DNA of 64,000 bases from JAJRAN01 sp963827135 (GCA_963827135.1 CAWGZX010000005.1:124001-188000); one strand, 5' to 3'; counted from the first letter of the stretch, positions 9,545-18,683 are shown. Notes: generated from the letters alone by a model not told the origin. A program made the numbers and translations.

Positions 9545-10256
9545 ATGAAGACGATATATGGCCCGGTGACTTCTTGGCGGATCGGGGAGTGCTTCAACGT
9601 CGACCCCATCTGCCGCTCGCCCAAGGTCTGCAGCTTGGCCTGCACATATTGTAAGTTCGGTTCCTCTGGCTTCGTGACCATCAAGCGTTCGGACATGATC
9701 GATCCCGAGGAGTTCTCCGATGAGGTCTCGAGCCTCACGGTCAAGCAGAAGCGCATCCCAATGAGGTTCAGCGGTAGCGGGGAACCAACATTGGCGAGGA
9801 ACCTGGGGGACCTGGTAGCCAAGGCCAAAACGGCGGGCGTGGACAACACTGTGGTGGTCACCAACTCCTCGCTGCTTCATCAATCAGATGTCCGTGAGGA
9901 CCTCAAGGACGTGGACGTCGTCATCGCCAAGCTCGACTCCAGCGATGAAAAAGAGTTCCGCGAGATCAACCGCCCTCACCCCGACATCACCTACTCGAAG
10001 GTCCTGGAAGGCCTGCGGGCGATGCGCGCTTCGTTCAAAGGCAGCCTGAGGTTGCAGATCATGCTCATGGAGATCCAACCGTCGTAGCTTGGAAGGGCTG
10101 GGAGATGTCTGCAAGGACCTCGCTCCCGATGTCATCTACATCAGCACCCCCACCCGGTCCATGAGCTGCGAGCCTCTCCACCGCAAGGTGCTCCTGGATG
10201 TAGCGAGGAGGCTTGAGCGCCAAGGTTGCAAGGTCGAGGTCGAGGGCAAGAAGTGA
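9545..10256 (+). CDS. Radical SAM protein (COG0731-like), frameshifted
   Basis: A radical SAM enzyme of the group that starts Y-G-P-V-x-S-x-R. The cluster ligands are in KVCSLACTYCKFG (C-x3-C-x2-C), followed by the SAM-binding GSGEPTL. The ATG at 9545 is chosen over one further upstream because GGAGG precedes it and the family begins MK-x-x-YGPV. The frame closes early at 10085 with TAG. Removing one C near 10076 gives MEINRRSLEGLGDVCKDL and a normal end (to TGA at 10256), about 236 residues. The tail includes IYISTPTRSMSCEPL. Substrate not known. A TATA-like AGTTTTATAG is at 9473-9482. The gene converges on porB. Confidence 0.75.
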
Positions 10257-10300
10257 GCCTTAGTTGAAAATGAAGAAGTGTAAGGGGTTTGGCGGTCCAC

Positions 10301-11251
10301 TCAGAGCTTGCACAGCTTGAGCAGCTCGTTCCACTTGATGTCGACGTTGGCCTGTATCTCGTCAACGACGAACTTCCACTTATCCTTGGTGAGGTGACCG
10401 AACCTGCCTTGCGATTTCAGCCAATCCTGGATGGGGAGTTTCTGCCTTGACCCCTCGGCTATGCGCAGCGATTCGCCAGTCAACCTCCACGTCCCCCTCT
10501 CGAACTCGTAGAGAGGCCAGATGCAGGTCTCGACCGCCAGCTTGGATATCTCGATGGTCTTCGCCGACTCGTGCCTCCATCCTCTCGGGCAGGGGGAGAT
10601 GACGTTGATAAAGGCGGGGCCGTTGGCCTCGAAGCCCTTCGACGACTTCTCGATCATGTCCTTGTAGTTGTGGGGCGAGGCCTGGGCCGCATAGGGCAGA
10701 TCGTGGGCGATGATTATCTTGGTGAGGTCCTTGGGGAACTCGCGCTTGCCTGGCACGCATGTGCCAGCGGGGCAGGTAGTGGTCTGCGCCCCCCTTCCGG
10801 TCGCGCCTGACCGCTGGATGCCGGTGTTCATATAGGCCTCGTTGTTGAGGCAGATGTAAAGGAAGTGGTGGCCTCTCTCTATCGCCCCCGAGATCGCCTG
10901 GAAGCCTATATCGTAGGTGGCTCCATCGCCTCCGAAGGTCACGAACCTGATGTCCTCGGTTATCTTGCCTTGGCGCTTGAGGGACAGGTACGCCGCTTCT
11001 ACACCGGAGATGGTGGCCGCGGCGTTCTCAAACGCGCTATGGATCCAGGGCACGTTCCAGGAAGTGAACGGATAGATGGACGAGGACACCTCGAAGCAAC
11101 CGGTGGCGTTGGAAACAACCACGGGCTTTTCGGTCGCCATGAGGATCTGGCGGGCGATGATTGGCTCGGCGCATCCGGCGCAGAGGCGATGGCCTTCAAC
11201 GTAACGGTCTGGCCTCTCCGCAAGCACCTTCAGATTGGTGACTGCGCTCAT
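10301..11251 (-). CDS. porB: Pyruvate:ferredoxin oxidoreductase, beta subunit
   Basis: The thiamine-diphosphate subunit of the four-chain archaeal enzyme that oxidises pyruvate to acetyl-CoA, CO2 and reduced ferredoxin. The TPP motif GDGATYDIG followed by LNNEAYMNTG is clear at about residues 108-145. Cys residues for the proximal [4Fe-4S] cluster are in HRLCAGCAEP near the N terminus and in PAGTCVPG. 316 residues, usual size. Last gene of porGDAB; its start overlaps the porA stop by four bases. Oxygen-sensitive, cytoplasmic. Confidence 0.93.
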   Translation of the reverse strand: MSAVTNLKVLAERPDRYVEGHRLCAGCAEPIIARQILMATEKPVVVSNATGCFEVSSSIYPFTSWNVPWIHSAFENAAATISGVEAAYLSLKRQGKITEDIRFVTFGGDGATYDIGFQAISGAIERGHHFLYICLNNEAYMNTGIQRSGATGRGAQTTTCPAGTCVPGKREFPKDLTKIIIAHDLPYAAQASPHNYKDMIEKSSKGFEANGPAFINVISPCPRGWRHESAKTIEISKLAVETCIWPLYEFERGTWRLTGESLRIAEGSRQKLPIQDWLKSQGRFGHLTKDKWKFVVDEIQANVDIKWNELLKLCKL

Positions 11252-12408
11252 GCCCTCACCCCCAGGAAGTTGACGAGCTCTCCCTCGTTGTAGATCAGCT
11301 GCTTGTACACGTGCTTCAGCTCCTCGGGCTTGATGTCCCTCCCTCCCAGTCCGTAGATGTAATTCTTCAGCTTGGGCCTCTCTCTCGCGTCGTACAGAGC
11401 GCTCCTGACCTCGGGGAACAGGGGGCCTGAGGCGCCGATGCTCACTGCTCGGTCGAGGACCGCCACTCCCTTCAGGCCTTCCAACGTCTTGGCCAGCTCC
11501 TGGGCGGGGAAGGGCCGGAACAGGCGGAGCTTGATGCTTCCCACTTTCTTGCCATCCGCCCTGAGCTCGTCCACGATGTCCTTCAGCGTGCCTGCGGTGG
11601 AACCCATGGCCACCACCGCATAGTCAGCGTCCTCCAGACGATAAGGCTCGATGATGTTGTACCTGCGCCCAGATACCTTGGCGAAGTCCTCCTGGACCTG
11701 ATCTATCACCGGTATCACATGACGCATGGCGTCGACCTGCTGGTACTTGTGCTCGAAGTAGTAATCGGTCCAGTCGAAGGGGCCGAAGGTGGTGGGGTTC
11801 TTGATGTCCAGCAAGGATCTCTTGTACTTGAATGGACCCACATACTTCTTTACCACCTCATCTGGCAGAGGCTCGAATCTCTCCAGCGAGTGGGTGAGGA
11901 TGAACCCGTCCAAGCAGGTCATGGTCGGCAGGCGGATGTCCATGTGTTCGGCGATGCGGAAGGCCATGACGGCGTTGTCGTAGGACTCCTGCACGTTCTC
12001 CCCGAAAATCTGTATCCAGCCTGAGTCGCGGGCGCCCATGGCATCGCTGTGGTCGCAATGGATGTTGATCGGGCCGGAGAGGGCGCGGTTGGCCACTGCC
12101 ATGACGATGGGGAGCCTCATTCCCGAGGCGATGTAGAGCATCTCCCACATGAAGGCAAGCCCGGCCGATGCCGTGGCCGTGGCCGTGCGGGCTCCTGCCG
12201 CTGAGGCCCCGATGCACATCGACATGGCGCTGTGCTCGGACTCGGCACACACATACTCAGTGTTCACTAGCCCGTCAGCTACGAACTCGGAGAATGCCTC
12301 CACGATAATCGTCTGCGGAGTTATGGGGTAGGCAGCCACCACGTCCGGGTCTATCTGCTTCCAGGCGAGGGCGATCACCTGGTCTCCGTTCATCGCGAAT
12401 TTCTCCAT
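11248..12408 (-). CDS. porA: Pyruvate:ferredoxin oxidoreductase, alpha subunit
   Basis: The core alpha chain that forms the active site with PorB. Early motifs are MNGDQVIALAWKQ and AAYPITPQTII (pyrimidine-binding region), then ESEHSAMSMCIGASAAGART, then the transketolase C-like half with VVAMGSTAGTLKDIV. 386 residues. The sequence resembles pyruvate-type rather than 2-oxoglutarate-type subunits, and the porG-D-A-B order is that of archaeal pyruvate oxidoreductases. The start sits directly after the porD stop, and the end overlaps porB by four bases, so the operon is translationally coupled. Confidence 0.93.
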   Translation of the reverse strand: MEKFAMNGDQVIALAWKQIDPDVVAAYPITPQTIIVEAFSEFVADGLVNTEYVCAESEHSAMSMCIGASAAGARTATATASAGLAFMWEMLYIASGMRLPIVMAVANRALSGPINIHCDHSDAMGARDSGWIQIFGENVQESYDNAVMAFRIAEHMDIRLPTMTCLDGFILTHSLERFEPLPDEVVKKYVGPFKYKRSLLDIKNPTTFGPFDWTDYYFEHKYQQVDAMRHVIPVIDQVQEDFAKVSGRRYNIIEPYRLEDADYAVVAMGSTAGTLKDIVDELRADGKKVGSIKLRLFRPFPAQELAKTLEGLKGVAVLDRAVSIGASGPLFPEVRSALYDARERPKLKNYIYGLGGRDIKPEELKHVYKQLIYNEGELVNFLGVRA

Positions 12409-12690
12409 CTACACTCCCTCCTCGACCATCTTTATGCATTTTGCAGGGCACTGATTGGCGCAGATCCCGCACCCCTTGCAGTGCGTCAGCTTGAAACCGA
12501 CCCTCTTGCCATCCTTGACGATGATGCTGTTGTCAGGACAGTAGATCCAGCAGACAAGGCAGTTGGTGCACTTGCTCTCGTCGCACACCGGTCGCATGGA
12601 CCTCCAATCTCCGGTGTTGTACTTCCTGGAGGACCCTGCCTCAAGGATCATACCACCCTCTGGCAGCTCCCCGGCCTTCTCACCCGCCAT
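12409..12690 (-). CDS. porD: Pyruvate:ferredoxin oxidoreductase, delta (ferredoxin-like) subunit
   Basis: A 93-residue protein with two [4Fe-4S] binding motifs: CTNCLVCWIYCP at about residues 42-53 and CKGCGICANQCP at about 73-84. It relays electrons from the TPP site to free ferredoxin. The N-terminal 35 residues are an extension typical of PorD. It lies head-to-tail with no spacer between porG and porA. Confidence 0.93.
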   Translation of the reverse strand: MAGEKAGELPEGGMILEAGSSRKYNTGDWRSMRPVCDESKCTNCLVCWIYCPDNSIIVKDGKRVGFKLTHCKGCGICANQCPAKCIKMVEEGV

Positions 12691-13248
12691 CTACTGCACC
12701 TCCTCGTAAGCTCGGACAACCGCCCGTATGTTCTTGTTGACAACTTCCTGGTTGAACTTGCCCGCGAACCTCGCGGCAAGCTCGGCCGTGATGGTGTTGA
12801 TGTCGACCATCTTAGACACTTTGACCAAGGCGCCCAGCATGGCCGTGTTGGCCATTGGCCGACCGATCTCTTCCGTCGAAATCTTCGTAGCGTTCACCGC
12901 ATAGACATGATGGTTGCCGAACATCGCCTTGAGCTTCTCCTTGGTATCAGGATAGTTCACGATTACGCTGCTCTTCTCGGTAAGCCCCTCCTTGACCATA
13001 GGGTTGCTGAGCAGCGTATGGTCCAGAACGACCACGAAATTTGGATAGTAAACCTGGCTGTGATTGTTGATGGGCTTATCCGAAATCCTGGCGAAAGCCC
13101 TGATGGGCGCGCCCATCCTCTCTGGACCGAACTCCGGGAAGGCCTTGATGTACTTGCCCTCCTTGAGCGCAGCACCGGCCAGTATCTCGTTCGCTGTTAC
13201 GACACCTTGTCCGCCCCTGCCATGCCATCTGATCTCGACTGTGCTCAC
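12691..13248 (-). CDS. porG: Pyruvate:ferredoxin oxidoreductase, gamma subunit
   Basis: The gamma chain, about 185 residues, recognised by the start motif VEIRWHGRGGQGVVTANEIL, the FPEFGPERMGAPI segment and the Rossmann-like core. First gene of the operon. Start choice: a GTG at 13248 gives the family-like N terminus; GTG codons at 13260 and 13305 are also in frame. A TATA-like element at 13323-13332 would start transcription near 13302, and a second one (AAATAATATC, 13281-13291) near 13260. The upstream zone has repeated CTACGAAA motifs that may be an operator. Confidence 0.88.
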   Translation of the reverse strand: MSTVEIRWHGRGGQGVVTANEILAGAALKEGKYIKAFPEFGPERMGAPIRAFARISDKPINNHSQVYYPNFVVVLDHTLLSNPMVKEGLTEKSSVIVNYPDTKEKLKAMFGNHHVYAVNATKISTEEIGRPMANTAMLGALVKVSKMVDINTITAELAARFAGKFNQEVVNKNIRAVVRAYEEVQ

Positions 13249-13721
13249 GTGAAACACTCTCACGCCTGCCTCCCAGTAACTAATGATATTATTTGAAGAT
13301 TTCACTCGAATGCTACGAAAGACATAAAATTTCCTACGAAACTACGGAAAGTGCCCTATGGAATACGATTCTCAGAGCATCTTTTATAATGAAAAGATTA
13401 GATTGAATGAAGTGAAACGGGAGCATAGGGAGGGCATTTCCTGCGATTTACCGCACAAATGCGCTGCGTTCGCCCTAACTTGTGCTCACGTGGCCTCTTG
13501 ATCGTAGTACTTAAAGACAAAAGCAACCTTTCAGGCTTACAAGCAAGTCCTATCGGACTCTGAGCGATCGACATATGAAAACCTCTGGCAGTTCATCATC
13601 TCCTTCCGACCGCCAATAAGGTTAATACCGATGAGTTTATTCGACCATCGCGTCATGTCATCTGGGGGCTGCGGCACTCCGCAATCCTCGCGAAAACCCT
13701 TCTGACCACCTTGGTGAGGCA
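13249..13721. promoter_or_regulatory. Divergent control region between porGDAB and ppsA
   Basis: No credible gene is seen in these 473 bases. The left part holds TATA-like elements for por (13323-13332 and 13281-13291) and repeats of CTACGAAA at 13313-13320 and 13334-13341 plus CTACGGAAA at 13342-13350, which flank the first TATA element. The right part carries AT-rich stretches (GTTAATACC near 13621 and GTTTATTCG near 13634) that could start ppsA with a leader of some 55-80 bases. The middle has mixed composition and nothing that I recognise. Confidence 0.5.
13313..13350 (-). repeat. CTACGAAA direct repeats around the por TATA box (candidate operator)
   Basis: Read on the por strand the motif is TTTCGTAG. 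Copies are at 13313-13320 and 13334-13341, with a variant (TTTCCGTAG) at 13342-13350, one copy on one side and two on the other side of the TATA-like ATTTTATG. This placement would let a regulator block or recruit the basal factors. The regulator is not identified. Confidence 0.4.
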
Positions 13722-16022
13722 ATGAAGAGGATAATGAACATCGCGGAATTGGGAGTGAACGACATACCTATCGCTGGCGGCAAGGCCGCTAACCTAGGGG
13801 AGCTCATGTCGGCCGGTTTCAACGTCCCTGGCGGTTTTGTATTGACCACGGTCGCCTATGACTACTTCTTGGAGAAGAACGACCTAATCTCGAAGATCTC
13901 ACCCCTCCTCGAAAAGGTCGATGCCACCTCGGAGGCGTCATTGCAGGACTGCTCGCAGAGGATCCGCAAGGCCTTCGACGGAGCCAAGGTACCAGAGGAC
14001 CTGGGGTTCGAGATCCTCAAGGAATTCCACTCCCTCTTCGAGTCCAAGAAGAAATTAGGCTTGGTTGCGGTGCGCTCCAGCGCCACCGCCGAGGACCTGC
14101 CCACCGCTTCTTTCGCTGGGCAGCAGGACACGTTCCTCAACGTCTATGAGCCGGACGATCTGATCGACAAGGTGAAGAAGTGCTGGTCCTCGCTCTTCAC
14201 CCCCCGGGCCATCTCCTACCGCACCAGCAAGGGCTTCGAGCACTCGAAGGTGAAGCTCGCCGTTGTGGTGCAGAAGATGGTCAACTCGGAGGTGGCTGGA
14301 ATCATGTTCACGGTCGACCCCAACTCGGAGCTGCCGCACATCATCGTCGAAGCGGGCTATGGATTGGGAGAGGCCATCGTCGGCGGCAAGGTTACACCTG
14401 ACACCTACGTCGTGGACAAGTTCCACACCAAGATCATCAACAAACGGGTGGCCAAGCAGACCTGGAAGCTCGTCCGTGGAAAAACTGGAGACACCGTCAA
14501 GGCGGACGTCGCCCCGAGCGACGCAGAGAAGCAGAAGCTCACCGACGAGCAGATCCTAGAGATCGCTGACGTCGGCAATCAGATCGAGCTCCATTACAAC
14601 AAGCCCATGGATATCGAATGGTGCTTGGAGGATGGCGATTTCTACGTCGTCCAGGCGCGGCCTGTGACCACGCTCAGCAGCAATGGAGGTAAGAAGATGG
14701 CTGATAAGGGCAAAGAGCAGAAGGAGTCGGGCAAGATCATCCTCAAGGGCTTGGCGGCGAGCCCGGGCTTGGCCTCCGGTCCAGTGCGGCTCTATAAGGA
14801 GGAAGAGAGCCTGGACGTGGTGAAGAAGGGTGACATCCTGGTCACGGTGATGACCTCACCGGACATGGTCCCGGCCATGACCCGGGCGGCGGCCATCATC
14901 ACGGACGAGGGAGGCATGACCTGCCATGCGGCCATTGTCGCCAGGGAGTTGGGCACCCCTTGCATCGTGGGTGCCAAGGAGGCCACCGCCCTGCTCAAGG
15001 AAGGCATGATGGTCACGGTGGATGGTGCCCGCGGTGTGGTCATCGAGGGCGAGCTAGAGAAGAAAGAAGAGGAGAAGGCGACCGCGACAGTGGCCATGAG
15101 TGTGCCAGTGACGGCTACCAAGATCATGGTCAACGTGGCCATCCCGCATAAGGCCGACGAATACTCCAAGTTGCCAGTGTCGGGCGTGGGCCTGATGCGC
15201 ATCGAGTTCCTCTTCACCTCCTTCATCGGGGAGCACCCCTCCCACATGGTGGAGCAGGGCCGCTCGAAGGAGCTCGTGGACAAGCTCTCAGATGGAATAG
15301 CCATCGTGGGCCGGGCGTTCTTCCCCCGCCCCATCATCCTCAGGCTGAGCGACTTCAAGACCAACGAGTACAGGGATATGCCAGGTGGCGAGAAGTATGA
15401 GCCTCCAGAGCAGAACCCGATGATCGGATGGCGCGGATGCTCCCGCTATGTCAGCGACTCATACCGCGAGGCGTTCAAATGCGAGCTGCTTGCGGTCAAG
15501 AAGGTGCGCGAGGAGATGAACCTGAAGAACGTCTGGGTCATGCTGCCCTTCGTGCGCACCGTTGGGGAGGTCAAGGAGATCACCGCCATGATGGAGGTGA
15601 TCGGCCTCAGGCGCGGTTACGACTTCAAGCTCTACCTCATGGCCGAGGTCCCGGTAATCATCTTCATGGCCGAGGAGTTCGCCGATATCTGCGATGGCTT
15701 CTCCATCGGCTCCAACGACCTCACGCAGCTGATCATGGGCGCCGACCGCGACTCGGACGTCTTGGCCAAGATGGGGTACTTCGATGAGAGGCAAGAGGCC
15801 ATCAAACGCGCCATCGCGCACCTGATCGAGGCGGCGCACAAGAAGGGCGTCCCGGTCGGCATCTGTGGGCAGGCGCCCAGCGTCTACCCGGAGTTCACCG
15901 AGTTCCTGGTACGTTGCGGCATAGACTCGATATCGCTCAACCCCGATACCGTGGTCAAGACCATCGGCATGGTGGCCTCGGTGGAACAGCGCATCATCCT
16001 GGAATCGTTGAGGAAGCGCTGA
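13722..16022 (+). CDS. ppsA: Phosphoenolpyruvate synthase
   Basis: Converts pyruvate, ATP and water to PEP, AMP and phosphate, the first step of gluconeogenesis from pyruvate. 766 residues with three domains: the N-terminal ATP-grasp (GGKAANLGEL, VRSSATAEDLPTASFAGQQ), the mobile phosphohistidine domain with His402 in GGMTCHAAIVAREL, and the C-terminal PEP/pyruvate barrel with NPMIGWRG, GSNDLTQL and Cys715 in VGICGQAPS. A short charged linker rich in Lys and Glu (about 325-345) joins the first two domains. Transcribed away from porGDAB, which runs the opposite carbon flow. The ATG at 13722 is preceded by GGTGAGG. Confidence 0.95.
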   Translation: MKRIMNIAELGVNDIPIAGGKAANLGELMSAGFNVPGGFVLTTVAYDYFLEKNDLISKISPLLEKVDATSEASLQDCSQRIRKAFDGAKVPEDLGFEILKEFHSLFESKKKLGLVAVRSSATAEDLPTASFAGQQDTFLNVYEPDDLIDKVKKCWSSLFTPRAISYRTSKGFEHSKVKLAVVVQKMVNSEVAGIMFTVDPNSELPHIIVEAGYGLGEAIVGGKVTPDTYVVDKFHTKIINKRVAKQTWKLVRGKTGDTVKADVAPSDAEKQKLTDEQILEIADVGNQIELHYNKPMDIEWCLEDGDFYVVQARPVTTLSSNGGKKMADKGKEQKESGKIILKGLAASPGLASGPVRLYKEEESLDVVKKGDILVTVMTSPDMVPAMTRAAAIITDEGGMTCHAAIVARELGTPCIVGAKEATALLKEGMMVTVDGARGVVIEGELEKKEEEKATATVAMSVPVTATKIMVNVAIPHKADEYSKLPVSGVGLMRIEFLFTSFIGEHPSHMVEQGRSKELVDKLSDGIAIVGRAFFPRPIILRLSDFKTNEYRDMPGGEKYEPPEQNPMIGWRGCSRYVSDSYREAFKCELLAVKKVREEMNLKNVWVMLPFVRTVGEVKEITAMMEVIGLRRGYDFKLYLMAEVPVIIFMAEEFADICDGFSIGSNDLTQLIMGADRDSDVLAKMGYFDERQEAIKRAIAHLIEAAHKKGVPVGICGQAPSVYPEFTEFLVRCGIDSISLNPDTVVKTIGMVASVEQRIILESLRKR

Positions 16023-16066
16023 GCCCAAACCACTTAAAAAATCATTATTTTATATATTTTCTAATA

Positions 16067-16870
16067 TCACTGCCCTTCGTCCTTCAATAGGCGGGTGGTT
16101 ATCTCCACCAGGGGATGGTGCGCACCTTCGATTATCCTGACATCGTCCAAGGTCCTGAGGCCGTGCTCCCTTGCGGTCTTCTCCATGCCCAGGTCCACGT
16201 CCCGATCCGGTTGCAGGACCACGGCCGAGAACTGCTTCACACCCATCTGCTTGGCGCCCAGCACCCGGTGGTGTCCGTCGACCAGAAGGTAGTAGTCGGA
16301 CTTCTGCACCACGATAATCGGCTCGACCAAGCCCCGGCGGATCTCCTCCTGGCGGCCGAGGAGCTCATCGGCGAAGACCTCCCATTGGGTTGGTCTCAGT
16401 TCATCGATAGGGATCACGCGCCGCTTGACCGTGATGTTGATCCCGTGCTTCTTCTCCAGGAAGGTCTTGACCATGAGCACCTTGTTGGGCGTGGCCCTCT
16501 CGATGTGCGACCTGACCACATCAAGGTTGGAGATGATTCCGATGAGGGTGCCCCTCTCGTTGATCACGGGGACGTTGCGCAACCCATAACGGAAGAGGAT
16601 CCTGGCCGCGTCGTCCAGATCCATTTCCGGGCTCACCGAGTAGGTCCCCTTGCGGATGATGGCGCGTATCTTGGCCTCTGGCTTGGTTATGTTCCTGAGC
16701 AGCTCCTTGGCCGTGATGAAGCCGATCAGCCGGCCCTTGTCTGTGACAGGGAGCCCGTGGAACTCGGTATTGATTAGCTTGTCGATGGCCTGCTGAACGG
16801 TGAAATCCCCGGGTATGGAGATGACGTCCCGGATCATGTAGTCCTCGACCTTGAGCTTCCTGTCCTCCAT
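16067..16870 (-). CDS. Two CBS domains fused to a ParB/SerK-like domain
   Basis: A 267-residue protein. Residues 1-130 form a CBS pair (VEDYMIRDVISI, LPVTDKGRLIGFITA, VPVINERGTLIGII), which usually binds adenine nucleotides. Residues about 145-267 form a ParB/Srx-type fold with VDGHHRVLGAKQMG. In archaeal free-serine kinase SerK and in SbnI the same fold and the DGHHR motif serve kinase chemistry rather than DNA binding, so a nucleotide-sensing kinase is as likely as a DNA-binding role. The TATA element TCGATAAAG (16891-16899, minus orientation) predicts a start site exactly at the ATG. Convergent to ppsA with 44 bases between stops. Confidence 0.75.
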   Translation of the reverse strand: MEDRKLKVEDYMIRDVISIPGDFTVQQAIDKLINTEFHGLPVTDKGRLIGFITAKELLRNITKPEAKIRAIIRKGTYSVSPEMDLDDAARILFRYGLRNVPVINERGTLIGIISNLDVVRSHIERATPNKVLMVKTFLEKKHGINITVKRRVIPIDELRPTQWEVFADELLGRQEEIRRGLVEPIIVVQKSDYYLLVDGHHRVLGAKQMGVKQFSAVVLQPDRDVDLGMEKTAREHGLRTLDDVRIIEGAHHPLVEITTRLLKDEGQ

Positions 16871-17031
16871 GCCGGACTCGATTGCTTACATCGATAAAGA
16901 GTTTGCATTCAACCTATCACATGAGAGAATGCCCCCAGGGAGGCGGATCGAGCACCGACCAGAGAGGCAGGCACCGCGCCGTCATACCTCAACTGATAAA
17001 TAGGACTAATTTATTCTGGAGACCACCGCAT

Positions 17032-17104
17032 GCCCTGGTAGTGTAGCGGCCTATCATGAAGCCCTGTCGAGGCTTCGACTCGGGTTCAAATCCCGACCAG
17101 GGCG
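17032..17104 (+). tRNA. tRNA-Asp (GTC)
   Basis: Acceptor stem GCCCTGG/CCAGGGC, anticodon stem AAGCC/GGCTT around the loop CTGTCGA (anticodon GTC), T arm CGGGTTCAAATCCCG and discriminator G. CCA follows directly in the DNA (17105-17107). No intron. The body is nearly identical to the tRNA-Glu at 59.5 kb. TATA-like GATAAATAGG lies at 16995-17004, which would start transcription a few bases before the mature end. Confidence 0.95.
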
Positions 17105-17148
17105 CCATTCTTTTTCCCCATTCTGATGGAGGCCTTCGATCCTTGAGC

Positions 17149-18231
17149 TCACTTGATGAGCGGCAGGACCTCGTCCTTCAACCGGCGGATGGTCTCGTCG
17201 ACCTCTCCAGGGACCTCCTCGGGTTCTGGCATCCCCTGACGGTCGTGCAGCGCCTCCCAGGCCTGCCTATCCTTGGGGTAGATGCCGGAGATGGTGCAGA
17301 ACATGATGGCCCAGCAGCGCGGGACCGCCTCCAGATTGTAGCCGCCCCCGCCCACCACCATGTACTGGCCATGACAGAGCTTGTGCGCTGCGTCGTGGGT
17401 CATCTTGGCGACGCCCTCGTAGGCGTGGGTGGTCAGGCCAAGCCCGACCAGCGGGTCGGAGAAGTGAGCGTCGACCCCGAACTGGTGCACGATCATGTCC
17501 GGACGATACTCTTCCAAGGCCGCGAGCACGATCTCCCTGTATGCCTTCAGGTAGGTCTGGTCCCCGGTGCGCAAGGGCAGCGGCACGTTGATGGCGTATC
17601 CCTTCCCGAAGCCCTCGCCCACCTCCTTGGTCTTGCCCGTTCCAGGGTAGAAGCCGGTGCTTAGATGGTGCAAGGAGACGGTGAGTATCTTCTCGTTGTA
17701 GAAGACGGATTGCGTCCCGTCTCCATGATGCCCGTCTATGTCGATGATGGCCACACGCTCCTTCTTGAAGCGGCGCTGCAGCGCCCTCACCGCCACCGCG
17801 ATGTCGTTGAAGACGCAGAAGCCTGATGAGCACTCGGAGCGAGCGTGGTGCAGGCCCCCGGCAGGATTGAAGGCGTGGAGGAACCTTCCATTGACGATCC
17901 CCTCCACCCCGTCCAGGGTGGCCCCGACGGCGGCCAGGCTGCCTTCGAACAAGGTCTCGGTGGCTGGGGTGTCTCCCCGGTCGAGGAGCCCTCCGCCCGA
18001 TTTGCAGCGCGTCTTGACGAAGTCGATGTGCTGCTGGCTATGGACCATGAGCAGGTCCTGCTCCGTGGCCGGATGGGTCTTGTAGATGATGGCGCTTTCA
18101 CCGAAGATGCCCATGCCCTTCAACAGTTGCATGGTCTTCCAGTCGCGCTGAGGCTGCCAGGGGTGGTTTTCCCCGAAGTAGTACTTGGGGAATTCCTCGT
18201 TGTACAGGAAAGCGCAATGGTCCCCGGTCAT
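17149..18231 (-). CDS. AcuC/histone-deacetylase-family protein
   Basis: A zinc deacetylase of the arginase-deacetylase fold, about 360 residues. Motifs are HHARSECSSGFCVFND (active-site His pair and substrate loop), AIIDIDGHHGDGTQ (zinc Asp and His), VSLHHLSTGFYPGTG, QFGVDAH (zinc Asp) and GGGGYNLEAV (Gly-rich loop and Tyr). Archaeal relatives may act on acetyl-lysine of acetyl-CoA synthetase, chromatin proteins or acetylpolyamines; the substrate cannot be told from sequence. ATG 18231 is preferred to GTG 18240 because the TATA element at 18252-18263 predicts transcription from 18232. Confidence 0.9.
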   Translation of the reverse strand: MTGDHCAFLYNEEFPKYYFGENHPWQPQRDWKTMQLLKGMGIFGESAIIYKTHPATEQDLLMVHSQQHIDFVKTRCKSGGGLLDRGDTPATETLFEGSLAAVGATLDGVEGIVNGRFLHAFNPAGGLHHARSECSSGFCVFNDIAVAVRALQRRFKKERVAIIDIDGHHGDGTQSVFYNEKILTVSLHHLSTGFYPGTGKTKEVGEGFGKGYAINVPLPLRTGDQTYLKAYREIVLAALEEYRPDMIVHQFGVDAHFSDPLVGLGLTTHAYEGVAKMTHDAAHKLCHGQYMVVGGGGYNLEAVPRCWAIMFCTISGIYPKDRQAWEALHDRQGMPEPEEVPGEVDETIRRLKDEVLPLIK

Positions 18232-18300
18232 AGGAGCCACCTTAAAGTTAGGGTAATATAAATCCCTGAGGGAGGCTTAAGACAATCGTCGAAGCCCCCC

Positions 18301-18630
18301 TTATTCGACGAAATGCATACAGAGGGACCTCTTCTTCAAGGCCAGGGACCTGGAGATCATGCCGAGCTCGACCCAGGCGCAGTTCATTATCGCTGTGGGC
18401 ACCAGGCAGGTGGTGGTGAGCCCTGAGCGCGAGGCCAGATCGAAGATGCGATTGTTGTTCCATTCGGTCAGGTCGTCCATGTTGGCCTCCTTCAGCAGCT
18501 TGGCGAAGTGGGCCACGCTCGGGCACTCCGAATCGATCTCGACGGAGACCCTGCCCTCGCCGATGTCCTTCACGGTTATCAGAGTGGTATGCGTGCATAT
18601 GGGCACCTCCACCCTTACCTTGGAGACCAT
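18301..18630 (-). CDS. Small conserved Cys-containing protein of unknown function
   Basis: 109 residues, no signal peptide, no membrane segment. Cys residues lie in VPICTHTT, DSECPSVAHF, TTTCLVPTAIMNCAW and KRSLCMHF, a spacing that suggests metal or cluster binding. It resembles small proteins seen in methanogen genomes, but I do not recognise an assigned function. It has its own promoter: the TATA element CTTTATATCC (18660-18670 on this strand) is 35 bases upstream of the ATG, so it need not belong to the ABC operon that ends at 18684. Confidence 0.65.
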   Translation of the reverse strand: MVSKVRVEVPICTHTTLITVKDIGEGRVSVEIDSECPSVAHFAKLLKEANMDDLTEWNNNRIFDLASRSGLTTTCLVPTAIMNCAWVELGMISRSLALKKRSLCMHFVE

Positions 18631-18683
18631 TCCAGCACCTGGATTGGGAACGTGGTCCCGGATATAAAGAATCGCTCGAGCCC

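Noticed and set aside
10085..10087. TAG in the radical SAM gene as a pyrrolysine codon
   Set aside because: The sequence after the TAG in the same frame is not family-like; the family continues in another frame, so an indel explains it.
13537..13722. A 61-residue reading frame on the minus strand upstream of ppsA
   Set aside because: Low-complexity composition, overlaps promoter elements and has no recognisable features.
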